IMG/VR virus record: IMGVR_UViG_3300042882_000131 | Location: 1 to 38,071 of that record | DNA from: a virus | DNA length: 38,071 nt | Reading direction: 5' to 3' (one strand) | In this document: in pieces, positions 13,287 through 22,091 of the stretch | Position numbering within the stretch: position 1 is the stretch's first letter | Layout: each line of letters begins with the position of its first letter | Program-made: the position numbers and the translations under genes | The notes under the pieces: generated by a model | The model's input: the letters and a program-made list of their open reading frames with translations, nothing else | Database searches by the model: none | Told to the model about the DNA's origin: nothing

Positions 13287-14509
13287 GTAAACATGATTCA
13301 CTGGGTAAAGCCAGCAAAGAGCTAATGTGGAAAGAACCCTTCTATGGTTTCTTTCTGATTATGCTAAACAAGATTTGGACTAATAGAGTTCCAACGGCAG
13401 GCGTAAGTAAGAATGGTATTAACTACCAACTTGCTATCAATGAAGATTTCTGGGAGAAATTACCAGAAGCACATCACATAGGTTTACTAAAGCATGAGTT
13501 ATTGCACATTGCTTTCTTCCACCTGAGTCAAGTATTTAAGTTTCCAGATCACAAGATGGCAAACATAGCTATGGACATGGAGATCAATCAGTACATTGAT
13601 GATGAATATTTACCTGAAGGTGGTATTGACATCAAAGACTATGATGACATGAATCTTGACCTTAAAGCTGGTTGCCGTTATTATTATGACAAGCTTAAAC
13701 AAGCTCAGGAAGAGAAAAAACAGAATGGTACATGTGGTTCTCCTAATATGGATAAACTACTGGATGGTCTAGAACAAGGACAATGTACCGTAGTTATAGG
13801 TGGTCCTGGCGGTGATAAAGAAGTAGAGATTCCAGAACATGCTACATGGGAAGAATTTGAAGATTTATCTGAAGCAGAGCAAAAGTTGATTGAACAACAA
13901 GTTCAAAGAATTCTTACTAATGCTGCAGAACAAACTGTAAAGAAGAGAGGTACTGTACCGGGTAATATCCAACAGCTACTTGACAAACTTCAAAATTTGG
14001 AAAAGCCTAAGTTTGACTGGCGTGGTTATGTCAGAAGATTCACAGGTACATCTACTAAAGTTTTTACAAAGAAGCTTAGAAGAAAAGAGAATAGAAGATA
14101 TTCTGACAATCCAGGTCTGAAGATTAAGATGAGACAACACATGTTGTTGGCCATTGATACTTCAGGTTCTGTAAGTGACACTGAACTCAAAGAGTTTATG
14201 GGTGAGATTTATCACATTCATAAGTGTGGGGTTGACGTTACTATTATCCAGTGTGATACAACAATTAAATCTATTGAACCGTTTGATCCCAAGAAAGATC
14301 TTACAGTTCATGGAAGAGGTGGGACTGAATTTGATCCCGTCCTAGAATATTATAATGCCAATCTAAGAAAGTATACAAGTCTTGTATATTTTACAGATGG
14401 TGAGTGTTACTCATCTGTGCAACCAAAAGCACCAGTATTATGGGTGCTGTCTGAACGGTCAAGTATGAATGATAGCCTTCCGGGCAAAGTGATTAAGTTA
14501 GAACTCTAA
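13283..14509 (+). CDS. DUF2201-type metallopeptidase/VWA protein
   Basis: A 408-residue two-domain protein. The N-terminal half carries the zinc-binding HELLH at residues 71-75 in a helix, followed by a His-rich, aromatic helix and conserved acidic residues (AMDMEINQYID), matching the putative metallopeptidase part of DUF2201. A charged linker (about 140-270) follows. The C-terminal part is a von Willebrand A-like domain with the MIDAS motif DTSGS (292-296), then GRGGTEFDPVL and FTDGEC, which complete the metal site. Such proteins pair with MoxR ATPases, here encoded 11 bases downstream. Together they may act as a chaperone-like or protein-remodelling machine; whether the HExxH site is active is not shown. 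Confidence 0.85.
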   Translation: MSKHDSLGKASKELMWKEPFYGFFLIMLNKIWTNRVPTAGVSKNGINYQLAINEDFWEKLPEAHHIGLLKHELLHIAFFHLSQVFKFPDHKMANIAMDMEINQYIDDEYLPEGGIDIKDYDDMNLDLKAGCRYYYDKLKQAQEEKKQNGTCGSPNMDKLLDGLEQGQCTVVIGGPGGDKEVEIPEHATWEEFEDLSEAEQKLIEQQVQRILTNAAEQTVKKRGTVPGNIQQLLDKLQNLEKPKFDWRGYVRRFTGTSTKVFTKKLRRKENRRYSDNPGLKIKMRQHMLLAIDTSGSVSDTELKEFMGEIYHIHKCGVDVTIIQCDTTIKSIEPFDPKKDLTVHGRGGTEFDPVLEYYNANLRKYTSLVYFTDGECYSSVQPKAPVLWVLSERSSMNDSLPGKVIKLEL

Positions 14510-14520
14510 AAAGAAAAGTT

Positions 14521-15696
14521 ATGAGCCAAGTACAATTGAATATTGATGAATTAAAAGGATTTTTGGGACACATGGTTAGAAATAACCAGTTCATTCAAGC
14601 TCAGGGCAAAGTTCCTGTAGCTGTAAATATTGAGGGTGATGCAGGTTTGGGTAAGACTTCTTCCCTAATGCAGCTCGCTGTTGAGATGGATATGGCTGTA
14701 ATTAAGCTAAACTTGAGCCAGATAGAAGAGTTGGGTGACCTTGTAGGTTTCCCATTCAAAGAATTTGAGATTGAGAATAAAGAAGGTGCAAAGAAATGGG
14801 TTCAAGAAACTTTACTTGAGACATATGTCAAGAATGGATTTAGACCTACTAGTCAAAGTAGAATGTCTCATGCTGCTCCTGAATGGATTCAGGGTCAACA
14901 AGAAGGTGGTTTCCTAATCCTTGATGACTACACTCGTGCAGACCAAAGATTTATGCAAGCCACTATGGAGTTAATAGACCGTCAAGAGTATATCTCTTGG
15001 AAGCTACCTAAGAACTGGCATATCGTCTTGACTACTAATCCAGACAATGGTGACTATAATGTAACTAGTCTTGACATTGCTCAGAAGACCAGATTTATCT
15101 CTACTGAGGTAAAATTCTGTGAGAAAGTGTGGGCACGTTGGGCAGAGTCTGTTGGTATTGACGGTAGATGTATCAACTTCTTGTTGATGAATCCTGAGAT
15201 AGTAACTACATCTGTTAATCCAAGAGCTATTACTACCTTCTTTAACTCTATCAGCTCTATTACTAAGTTTGAGGATGAGTTGCCAGTTATTCAAATGATT
15301 GGTGAAGGTTCTGTAGGTCCAGAAGTATCATCTTTGTTCACTATGTTCATTAATAATCAGATGGATAGAATCATTGCACCAAGTGACGTGATTAACAATC
15401 CTAATGAGGCTTATGTTATTGGTCAGTTGAACTCTGTAATTGGTACAGGAGATGATTTCCGTGCTGATATTTCTAGTGTGATGGCTACACGTTTGATCAA
15501 CTTTTGTTTGGTGCATTCACAAGATAAAGCAGTTCCAGATGCAATGATTAATCGTGTGATTAAACTACTTACAGACTGTGATTCATTCTCTGATGACTTG
15601 AAGTATTTCATGGTTAAAGAGATTGTCAATGGAAACAAAGCCAAATGGCAAAAACTAATGATGAACAGTGCGGTAGTCAAGATGGCTGTCAAGTAA
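14521..15696 (+). CDS. MoxR-type AAA+ ATPase
   Basis: A 391-residue AAA+ ATPase. Walker A is GDAGLGKT (39-46), Walker B FLILDD (131-136), and sensor 1 lies in TTNPDNGDY (171-179). Insert GDLVGFPFKEFE and segment HAAPEWI are typical of the MoxR group. A helical lid domain follows with the conserved stretch NPRAITTF. MoxR ATPases work with VWA-domain partners to fold or activate complexes; the partner gene lies directly upstream. Putative targets in a phage could be replication or host complexes, but this is inference. After the gene comes a 97-base interval containing two hairpins. Confidence 0.88.
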   Translation: MSQVQLNIDELKGFLGHMVRNNQFIQAQGKVPVAVNIEGDAGLGKTSSLMQLAVEMDMAVIKLNLSQIEELGDLVGFPFKEFEIENKEGAKKWVQETLLETYVKNGFRPTSQSRMSHAAPEWIQGQQEGGFLILDDYTRADQRFMQATMELIDRQEYISWKLPKNWHIVLTTNPDNGDYNVTSLDIAQKTRFISTEVKFCEKVWARWAESVGIDGRCINFLLMNPEIVTTSVNPRAITTFFNSISSITKFEDELPVIQMIGEGSVGPEVSSLFTMFINNQMDRIIAPSDVINNPNEAYVIGQLNSVIGTGDDFRADISSVMATRLINFCLVHSQDKAVPDAMINRVIKLLTDCDSFSDDLKYFMVKEIVNGNKAKWQKLMMNSAVVKMAVK

Positions 15697-15710
15697 AACA
15701 AGCGTAGAGC

Positions 15711-15731
15711 AGTTCCCCTCTAAAAGGAACT
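15711..15731 (+). other. Hairpin after MoxR gene
   Basis: A 6-bp stem (AGTTCC/GGAACT) around a 9-base loop, 15 bases after the MoxR stop. It is followed by TCTT but no true T-tract. It may be an mRNA stability element or a weak terminator preceding the stronger hairpin at 15753. Confidence 0.4.
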
Positions 15732-15752
15732 TCTTACTAATTCAAAACAATG

Positions 15753-15778
15753 ATAAGGCGGGGTAAAACTCGCCTTAT
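15753..15778 (+). terminator. Probable terminator hairpin
   Basis: An 8-bp perfect stem (ATAAGGCG/CGCCTTAT), extendable by a G-U and a G-C pair, around an A-rich loop. It is followed by ACAATTT rather than a clean T-tract, so it is weaker than the other terminators. The next ATG is 15 bases downstream. Confidence 0.6.
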
Positions 15779-15793
15779 ACAATTTAATAAAGT

Positions 15794-16939
15794 ATGGAAA
15801 CATTTTTAAAATTCAGTATTGATCTGGAAGATGGCAGTTTTTGGCATTCAAAGAAACATGAAGACTATAAGATTTCAGTTGGTATAGATGCTGTAGACGG
15901 TACTTATGATGGTGTTAAAAAGTTTGAGGCTAAGCGTGTATGTGATCTTCAGCAAGGTGATAAGTTATTCTTTGCTACTGGAGTTACTATACCAAGAGTA
16001 AAACTAAAGAATATCTATAATGAGTTTGGTGCTAAGTCTGTTAGAGATATAGATCAAGCTGATAAGGTTATCATTGGTCATAAGACTGATGATGCACTAT
16101 GTGATTATAGCTGGTCTTATAAAGTAACAACAGAAGGTTTCAAGAACTTCATTGAAGCCTTAGAGCCTGATGTAAATATTGATACTTATTACTTACAAAA
16201 GGTAAGAGATGCTTTAGAGTTCTACCAAAATGAATATGTTGTGATAGATAGCTACAGTTCGGCAAGGTTGCTAACTGATGCTGTAGTACCTAATTCTTTA
16301 TCTAATGAAGATTGTAAGGGTAGTAATCCTTTTTACTATATCAAAGCAGACCGTGTAGAAGAATACAAGTCTTATCAAGGTGCAGATATTTATCATGAAG
16401 ATTCTTTACTTAAGTATATCAATGGTACAGATGCTGTTACTATAGATGAGACTATGTACAATACACTCTGCGGGATGTTTAATAGCGGTGACACAGACAA
16501 TACTGTATTGGCAATGGAGATTATGGCTAACTCAAATTACTTTGAGAGTCTAGTTTATATTCTTATGTTGTTTGAAGAATATGGTAGTAGAATCAGTGAT
16601 CAAAGAAGTAGAAACCACGTCAACTTCAAGGGTCTATGTTCTTATCTAGGTATTAGTCCTAATTATATTAGTAAAGATGATGTTGTATCGGGTCTACTCC
16701 AAAAAGATGCAGTTACTATAGAGAACATGAGTATAGTAATAAAGAAGTATCATGATGAGGTTTCAAATCGTGGTGACTCAACCTACTTTAAAGTACAAGC
16801 TGTGACTTTCAATGATAAGATTTCTCAGATACTTGAGAAGCAGTTAGTCAAGAGAGTAGAAGTATTTACACTAATTAAAAAAGAAGAAGATGCCATTGAG
16901 CCTCAACACGCTGAACTCGGATCTAGTCCAGTTCTATAA
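15794..16939 (+). CDS. Conserved phage protein with SGDxDN motif
   Basis: A 381-residue protein of unknown function. The N-terminal 110 residues are strand-rich with repeated charged turns. The middle (115-220) includes DTYYLQKVRDALEFYQNE and an acidic patch. Residues about 225-247 contain LCGMFNSGDTDNTVLAMEIM, the S-E/G-D-x-D-N helical motif also seen in two smaller proteins of this window. A helical C-terminal region (QAVTFNDKISQILEKQLV) follows. The gene overlaps the nuclease gene by 50 bases, the longest overlap on the plus strand. It starts a new block after two hairpins. Family unknown. Confidence 0.7.
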   Translation: METFLKFSIDLEDGSFWHSKKHEDYKISVGIDAVDGTYDGVKKFEAKRVCDLQQGDKLFFATGVTIPRVKLKNIYNEFGAKSVRDIDQADKVIIGHKTDDALCDYSWSYKVTTEGFKNFIEALEPDVNIDTYYLQKVRDALEFYQNEYVVIDSYSSARLLTDAVVPNSLSNEDCKGSNPFYYIKADRVEEYKSYQGADIYHEDSLLKYINGTDAVTIDETMYNTLCGMFNSGDTDNTVLAMEIMANSNYFESLVYILMLFEEYGSRISDQRSRNHVNFKGLCSYLGISPNYISKDDVVSGLLQKDAVTIENMSIVIKKYHDEVSNRGDSTYFKVQAVTFNDKISQILEKQLVKRVEVFTLIKKEEDAIEPQHAELGSSPVL

Positions 16940-17912
16940 TGAGAAGTTTTATTTTAGCTACTCAGGCATAAATAAGCTTTTACAATCCCCAAAATGGTTC
17001 TACAACCATTACATTCTCAAGCAAAAAGAAGATAGTACAGATACCCACCTCATAGCAGGTAGGGTACTGCACTGTCTATTACTTGAGCCAGATAAATTTG
17101 ATGACCATTTTGTAATGATGCCCGGGAAAATTCCTACGGCAAGCAACAAAGTAATTTTAGAACATATTTTCTATCATAATTACTTGCCATTACAAAATGA
17201 ATCATTAACTTTGGAGGACTTCCCTACAGATATACTCAATCAGCTACTCTCAAACAATCTCTATCAAGCACTTAAAACAGACGCACAGAGAATTGATAAG
17301 ATACTTACAGATGATAACAAGGTATATTTTGATTTCCTCAAAGTTAAAGAACAAGGTAAAACAGTTATTGACGCTTCTGTAAAGTCAAAGGCAGAAGAAT
17401 CACTAATTAGCCTCAAAGCAAGTGACATGGCAATGGGGCTGTTACAACTAGGACATGACAACTCCAATGGTGTAACTGTTTACAATGAGGTAGCACTCAA
17501 AACAGAACTTACAGATTTTAAATTTGGTCTAAAAGGTTTTGCTGATAGTATAGTAGTGGATGAAAACACTAAGACTATCTTCATTAGTGACCTTAAGACA
17601 ACCAGCAAATCTATTCAAAGCTTCCCAGACACAGTAGACTTCTACCGCTATGATATTCAAGCGGCCATCTACTGCATTATGGGGTTCAACAATCTGATTA
17701 AAGAAAAAGCTGATGCTAATGAATGGAAAATTGTGTTTACATTTATTGTAATTGATAAGTATAACCAGGTTTATCCATTCCAAGTTTCAGAGGAAACGCT
17801 AAGTATGTGGATGGAGAGTTTTTCTGAGCTTCTTAATGTGTTGAACTATCATTATGAGCAGAAAGACTATACCTTACCTTACAACTTAGCAATTGGTAAT
17901 GTAAAATTGTAG
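16890..17912 (+). CDS. PD-(D/E)XK exonuclease, RecE-like
   Basis: A 340-residue nuclease of the PD-(D/E)XK superfamily, RecE/exonuclease VIII-like (DUF3799 type). It would resect double-stranded ends for single-strand annealing and fits functionally with the Sak4-like ATPase and the SSB. Key features are the N-terminal SYSGINKLLQSPKWFY, GRVLHCLLLEPDKF with His61, a strand-loop GLKGFADSIVV with Asp219, the catalytic DLK at 234-236, and a Q-x3-Y helix (YDIQAAIYCIM, Gln257). Despite the 50-base overlap with the upstream gene I keep ATG 16890, because the conserved N-terminal pattern begins soon after it and no later in-frame Met precedes it. The stop is TAG. Confidence 0.85.
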   Translation: MPLSLNTLNSDLVQFYNEKFYFSYSGINKLLQSPKWFYNHYILKQKEDSTDTHLIAGRVLHCLLLEPDKFDDHFVMMPGKIPTASNKVILEHIFYHNYLPLQNESLTLEDFPTDILNQLLSNNLYQALKTDAQRIDKILTDDNKVYFDFLKVKEQGKTVIDASVKSKAEESLISLKASDMAMGLLQLGHDNSNGVTVYNEVALKTELTDFKFGLKGFADSIVVDENTKTIFISDLKTTSKSIQSFPDTVDFYRYDIQAAIYCIMGFNNLIKEKADANEWKIVFTFIVIDKYNQVYPFQVSEETLSMWMESFSELLNVLNYHYEQKDYTLPYNLAIGNVKL

Positions 17913-17917
17913 AATGT

Positions 17918-18484
17918 ATGTTAATAGAAGCGCTTCATACGGAATATTTCCAAAAGTCCAAGGTGTTATTTTATCCGCTCCTTGGAATTAAAAGAGGTTG
18001 TCCTGCTATACCTGACCAGACATATTTGTCTTGGGAAGGGTATATGACACCCGAGGATAAAAAATTAATAACTGTCTATTCAAAGAGAACAGATGCTGAG
18101 TATCTGACATTTGAGAAGAATACATTACTAGGCCACAAGAGGGTCTGTGATTATATTCCTTTGCCAGATGATCAAGTTCTGATATCTTTTGACTTTTCTG
18201 ATTTAACAAATGATTGGAACCATTTTATCAATGGTCAGTACAGTAAGATGAATCCTGATTTAAAGCGCAAAATTAGAGATCACTTTAACAAAAATAGTAG
18301 CACTCATGTCTACGTAGACAGTTACATGTTTCCAGAGAAGTATTTTAGCTTGTATGCTAATCTACTTGGTGTAAATGAAGAGTTGCTAAGAGAAGTTGGT
18401 GAACTATGTAGTAAACCAGACCTAGAAAAAGAAAACCTAATGGCGGAAGTGATCAATTTGGAAAACAGAGAAATTCTAGGTTAA
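17918..18484 (+). CDS. Conserved phage protein of unknown function
   Basis: A 188-residue protein following the nuclease by five bases. The N-terminal 75 residues have an aromatic, mixed alpha/beta pattern (EYFQKSKVLFYPLLGIKRG; LSWEGYMTPEDKKLITVYSK) and a conserved-looking GHKRVCDY. The C-terminal half is helical with DLKRKIRDHFNK and a CSKPDLEKENL segment. It has no recognisable catalytic motif. Its place between a nuclease and a small conserved protein suggests a role in replication or recombination. I recall similar proteins in crAss-like genomes only in a general way. Confidence 0.65.
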   Translation: MLIEALHTEYFQKSKVLFYPLLGIKRGCPAIPDQTYLSWEGYMTPEDKKLITVYSKRTDAEYLTFEKNTLLGHKRVCDYIPLPDDQVLISFDFSDLTNDWNHFINGQYSKMNPDLKRKIRDHFNKNSSTHVYVDSYMFPEKYFSLYANLLGVNEELLREVGELCSKPDLEKENLMAEVINLENREILG

Positions 18485-18510
18485 TTTGTATTAATTAAAA
18501 AACCAACAGT

Positions 18511-18849
18511 ATGAGTAAAGTAAATGGTGGCAACATGTATGTTGTCAAATCATCATGGAATGAGGGAGAAACTTTTAGATTGATCCCTGTAACAGATGAC
18601 TGTCCCTATGTAGAATGTATTTTTGATCCAGCTACCAAGGTATTTGTTATTATCAGTAAACTTAGCAAGACAACATTGCACATGTTGCCTAAGCTAGATG
18701 AGAACGGTGATCCGTCTCCACTGAAAACTAAGAGAGCCAATGGTAGAACGGTTAAGGAAGAAAGAAAGACTATTAAGTCTTTGGTAGAGTTCTTTGCAAT
18801 TAACCACAAAGACATGGATTGGAAATCATTCCTAGAAGTTAAGAAATAG
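18511..18849 (+). CDS. Conserved small phage protein
   Basis: A 112-residue basic protein. It has a strand-rich N-terminal half (MYVVKSSWNEGETFRLIPV; CPYVECIFDPATKVFVII) and a basic middle (KTKRANGRTVKEERKTI). It ends in a helix that may contact partners (SLVEFFAINHKDMDWKSFLEV). A nucleic-acid-binding role is possible from the charge pattern. The gene ends with TAG and is followed by a strong terminator 20 bases later. No family recognised. Confidence 0.65.
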   Translation: MSKVNGGNMYVVKSSWNEGETFRLIPVTDDCPYVECIFDPATKVFVIISKLSKTTLHMLPKLDENGDPSPLKTKRANGRTVKEERKTIKSLVEFFAINHKDMDWKSFLEVKK

Positions 18850-18869
18850 CCCTGTCAGGCAGTTGATGA

Positions 18870-18903
18870 GGGGAGGTAGTTGTCAAGTTCTATCTCCCCT
18901 TTT
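18870..18903 (+). terminator. Rho-independent terminator
   Basis: A 10-bp stem (GGGGAGGTAG, 18870-18879, with CTATCTCCCC, 18890-18899, including one G-U) around a 10-base loop, followed by TTTT and CTT. The next ATG (DNA polymerase) starts 19 bases after the T-tract. Confidence 0.88.
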
Positions 18904-18922
18904 CTTATGTAAAAAATTGAGT

Positions 18923-20914
18923 ATGAGAACACATTGGGTAATGGACTATGAGACTATTAGTAATTGTTTCATTGGAGTATTTGAAAGCGTAAAAGATGAG
19001 AGCACAGAAGTATTTGTTGTGCATGATTTGCAGAATGACATAGATGAGCTTATAGTATTCTTAGAGAGAAGCATTACCCTGGATGAGTGGCATGTTAGTT
19101 TCAATGGTCTTGGCTTTGACAGTCAGATTACTGAATATATCCTGCGGAACTCTGATCAGCTTAGAGAGATGGGTGGATGTGAGATTGCTGAATGGCTCTA
19201 TGGTAAAGCACAACATATTATTCAGAGTCAAGATGAAGGTAACTTTCTAGAGTTTAGTCCTAAAGACATTCAGATAAATCAGGTAGATGTATTTAAACTG
19301 AACCATTGGGATAACCCAGCTAAAAGATCAAGCCTGAAGTGGATTCAGTATACTATGGATTGGCACAACATTGTTGATATGCCTATACACCATAGTTCTG
19401 AGATAACAACCTTTGAGCAGATAGAAGAAGTGATTCACTATTGTAAGAATGATGTTAAGTCTACTAAGGCTATCATGAAGCTTAGTAAGAAGCATATTGA
19501 GCTCCGCAAGACTTTGACAGATGAGTACAACATTAATCTGTTCTCTGCATCTGAACCAAGGATCTCTAAAGAATTGTTTCTGCATTTCCTAAGTGAGAAG
19601 ACCGGAATAAAAAAGTATGAGCTTAAACAGCTTAGAACTAAGCGTGATCAGATTATAGTCAAGGATATTATTCTGGACTATGTAAAATTTAACACTGCTA
19701 CGTTTCAGAAGCTACTTAGTAAGTTTAATGAAGCTATAGTACTTCCTGAAGAAACTAAAGATGGATTTAAGTATTCTATTCAGTACAAAGGTGTAAAAAC
19801 TGACTTTGGTCTTGGTGGTATTCATGGTGCCAGGACAGGTAAAGTTTACAAGTCTACTGAAGAGATGGTTATCATGACTTCAGATGTTGTCAGTTATTAT
19901 CCTAATCTTGCTATTAGAAATAAGTGGGCTCCTGCTCATTTACCTAAAGAAGAATTCTGTGAACAGTATGAGTGGTTCTTTGATGAGAGAAAAAAGATCA
20001 GTAAGAAAGACATCAGAAACTATGTATACAAGATCATTCTGAATTCAACCTATGGTTTGAGTAATGATGAGAATAGTTTCCTATATGATCCGGAGTTCAC
20101 TATGCGTATTACTATTAATGGTCAGTTGAGTCTGGCTATGCTATATGAGATGCTTACTGAAGGAATACCTGGTTCTATACCTCTGATGCAGAATACAGAT
20201 GGTCTTGAGACTATAATACCAAGAGGTTATGAAGAGAAGTACTATGAGATCTGTAAGCAATGGGAAGTGATTACCAATCTGCAGTTAGAGCATGATAAGT
20301 ATGATAAGATTATTCTAGGTGATGTAAATAATTATATTGCGGTAAACATGCCAAAGCAAGTTGATTATGATACTATACTTGGAATAAGAAATGACAATCC
20401 ACATTACCCTACAAAAAGAGTAATGCCTGGCGTATATGAGTACAGTGCTGTAAAGTGTAAAGGTAGATTTGAGTTTGCTGATTTGGCTCTGCATAAAAAC
20501 AAGAGTCATCTAGTTGTAGCCAGAGGTATCTTCTATTACTTTGTCCATGGTGTTGACCCTAGAGACTTCTTGCAATCTCAAACTAACATCTTTGATTTCT
20601 GTGCAGGTAAAAAGATCCGCGGGGACTGGAAGTTCATCAAAGAGCATATTGATAATGGTGAGCACAAGAAAGAAGAACTACAAAAGACTATCAGATACTA
20701 TATGTCTAATAGCGGATGTAAGATTATGAAAGAGAATTATGCAGATGGACGTAGTGCACAGACAGAAGCCGGTAAGTATTTACAGACCGTCTTTATTGAT
20801 TATGTAGAAAAAGACATCAAAGACTATGATTTAAACTATGATTACTATCTAGAAAAGATTATGAAGGAGATTCATAAACTTGAACCGTTTATAAACCAAT
20901 TAAGTTTATTCTAA
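18923..20914 (+). CDS. Family B DNA polymerase
   Basis: The replicative polymerase, 663 residues with a 3'-5' proofreading domain. Exonuclease motifs: DYE (8-10), FNGLGFD (60-66), and YCKND (173-177). Polymerase motifs: A, DVVSYYPN (321-328), carrying the first catalytic Asp; B, KIILNSTYG (370-378); C, NTDG (424-427), which keeps the second Asp but differs from the usual YGDTDS. Motif C is in a strand preceded by GSIPLMQ. I start at ATG 18923: the frame could extend to 18863, but that would include the terminator hairpin. The stop overlaps the next start (TAATG). Length fits short phage family B enzymes. Confidence 0.9.
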   Translation: MRTHWVMDYETISNCFIGVFESVKDESTEVFVVHDLQNDIDELIVFLERSITLDEWHVSFNGLGFDSQITEYILRNSDQLREMGGCEIAEWLYGKAQHIIQSQDEGNFLEFSPKDIQINQVDVFKLNHWDNPAKRSSLKWIQYTMDWHNIVDMPIHHSSEITTFEQIEEVIHYCKNDVKSTKAIMKLSKKHIELRKTLTDEYNINLFSASEPRISKELFLHFLSEKTGIKKYELKQLRTKRDQIIVKDIILDYVKFNTATFQKLLSKFNEAIVLPEETKDGFKYSIQYKGVKTDFGLGGIHGARTGKVYKSTEEMVIMTSDVVSYYPNLAIRNKWAPAHLPKEEFCEQYEWFFDERKKISKKDIRNYVYKIILNSTYGLSNDENSFLYDPEFTMRITINGQLSLAMLYEMLTEGIPGSIPLMQNTDGLETIIPRGYEEKYYEICKQWEVITNLQLEHDKYDKIILGDVNNYIAVNMPKQVDYDTILGIRNDNPHYPTKRVMPGVYEYSAVKCKGRFEFADLALHKNKSHLVVARGIFYYFVHGVDPRDFLQSQTNIFDFCAGKKIRGDWKFIKEHIDNGEHKKEELQKTIRYYMSNSGCKIMKENYADGRSAQTEAGKYLQTVFIDYVEKDIKDYDLNYDYYLEKIMKEIHKLEPFINQLSLF

Positions 20915-22041
20915 TGCCAAGAAAAATTCAAGACATCACCAGAGCTACTCTGGAAGCTGTTCCGTTGCCAGTTCACGCTGCCACTTACACAGTTATTTCA
21001 CACAAATCAATAATGGATTATGCCCTTGCAGAGATTGCTGCAATGGGTTTCACTGTACATAGTGAAGAATATAGAGCTACCCATGATGGGCAAATTGCTC
21101 AAGGTATCTACCAGCTGAATTACAATTCAGACCCGGAGATGTCCCTTATGTTTGCATGGACAAACAGTTACAATAAACAAATTAGATTTAAATGTGCCGT
21201 AGGTGGTTATGTGCACGCTAATCAAACCGTCATGTTATGTGGTGAGATTGGTACATATGCAAGAAAGCACACAGGTACTGCAGATGCAGATACAATTGCT
21301 ATGATGCAGAATCACCTGACTAATGCACAGATGTACTATGATAACCTAGTTGCTGATAAAGAAGCTATGAAAACTGTTTCTATGACTTCTAGACAGCAAG
21401 CTGAGATTCTCGGGGTACTCTTTGCAGAGTATGAGATCTTGACTACTGAGCAAGCTAGTATCATCCGTCAGCAGATGGATAAGCCAAGCTTCTTCTATAA
21501 TGGTGGTAAGGATACACTATGGTCTTTCTATAACCATGCTACCGTAGCATTGCAACAGTCTCACCCAAGAACTTGGATGGAGGATCAGCGCATGCTACAC
21601 TGGTTCATTAGTAATGAGTTCAACTTAGGTCAAGTTCTTGTAGCACCAATTACACCAGCAGTAGAGATTACTGTACCTATGGTAGATCCATTAAATGCTA
21701 TTCCTAATCAGACTAACATCTTAGACCAGATTGCTGAGATAGAATCTACGCTTATGGCTGATGATGATGTATGGTCTGAAGTGGAAGAAATAACTGATGA
21801 TATTATTGTTCCTATACAAGAACCGGATGTAATTGAATACACTGATCCTGCAGGTAATACTTTTGAAGCTATTGACTTCCACAATGCTGTAACAGCAGAA
21901 GAAGTTATAGAAGAAGAGGTAGTTGTAGTAGCACCGGAAAGAGTTAAGTTCTCAGTAGACAATACTGAAGAACCAGAACTTGATTTTGATTTGAATTTTG
22001 AAGATGACTCAGAGAATAACTCTGATCAATTCTTCTTATAA
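20914..22041 (+). CDS. DUF932-like phage protein with acidic tail
   Basis: A 375-residue protein. Residues about 20-240 resemble the DUF932 (phage/plasmid-like) family. Features are a GFTVHSEEYRA strand, a central FAWTNSYNKQIRFKCAVGGY beta segment, a helix with KHTGTAD, and the ending SFYNHATVALQQSHPRTWMED followed by a helix (LHWFISNEFNL). The remaining 130 residues are an acidic, probably disordered tail with long runs of Glu/Val and a final DFDLNFEDDSEN. The family is common next to replication genes; its role is unresolved. It is the last gene of the plus-strand block. Confidence 0.65.
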   Translation: MPRKIQDITRATLEAVPLPVHAATYTVISHKSIMDYALAEIAAMGFTVHSEEYRATHDGQIAQGIYQLNYNSDPEMSLMFAWTNSYNKQIRFKCAVGGYVHANQTVMLCGEIGTYARKHTGTADADTIAMMQNHLTNAQMYYDNLVADKEAMKTVSMTSRQQAEILGVLFAEYEILTTEQASIIRQQMDKPSFFYNGGKDTLWSFYNHATVALQQSHPRTWMEDQRMLHWFISNEFNLGQVLVAPITPAVEITVPMVDPLNAIPNQTNILDQIAEIESTLMADDDVWSEVEEITDDIIVPIQEPDVIEYTDPAGNTFEAIDFHNAVTAEEVIEEEVVVVAPERVKFSVDNTEEPELDFDLNFEDDSENNSDQFFL

Positions 22042-22047
22042 ACCTTT

Positions 22048-22091
22048 GGGGGAAAGAATGGCTAACGCTGTTCTTTCCCCCTTTTTTTTTT
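22048..22091 (+). terminator. Very strong rho-independent terminator at convergent junction
   Basis: An 11-bp perfect stem (GGGGGAAAGAA, 22048-22058, with TTCTTTCCCCC, 22071-22081) around a 12-base loop, followed by ten T (22082-22091). It starts seven bases after the DUF932-like stop. The minus-strand gene's stop is at 22093-22095. Only the plus-strand orientation has the T-tract, so minus-strand transcripts would not be strongly terminated here. Confidence 0.95.

Noticed and set aside
18863-18922. Upstream extension of the DNA polymerase gene
   Set aside because: It would include the terminator hairpin; the exonuclease DYE motif sits at its expected place when starting from 18923.
1-22041. 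Reassignment of TAG to an amino acid, as in some crAss-like phages
   Set aside because: TAG ends several genes (5752, 8564 with tandem TAA, 17910, 18847), and no gene is shortened by an internal TAG, so the standard code fits.
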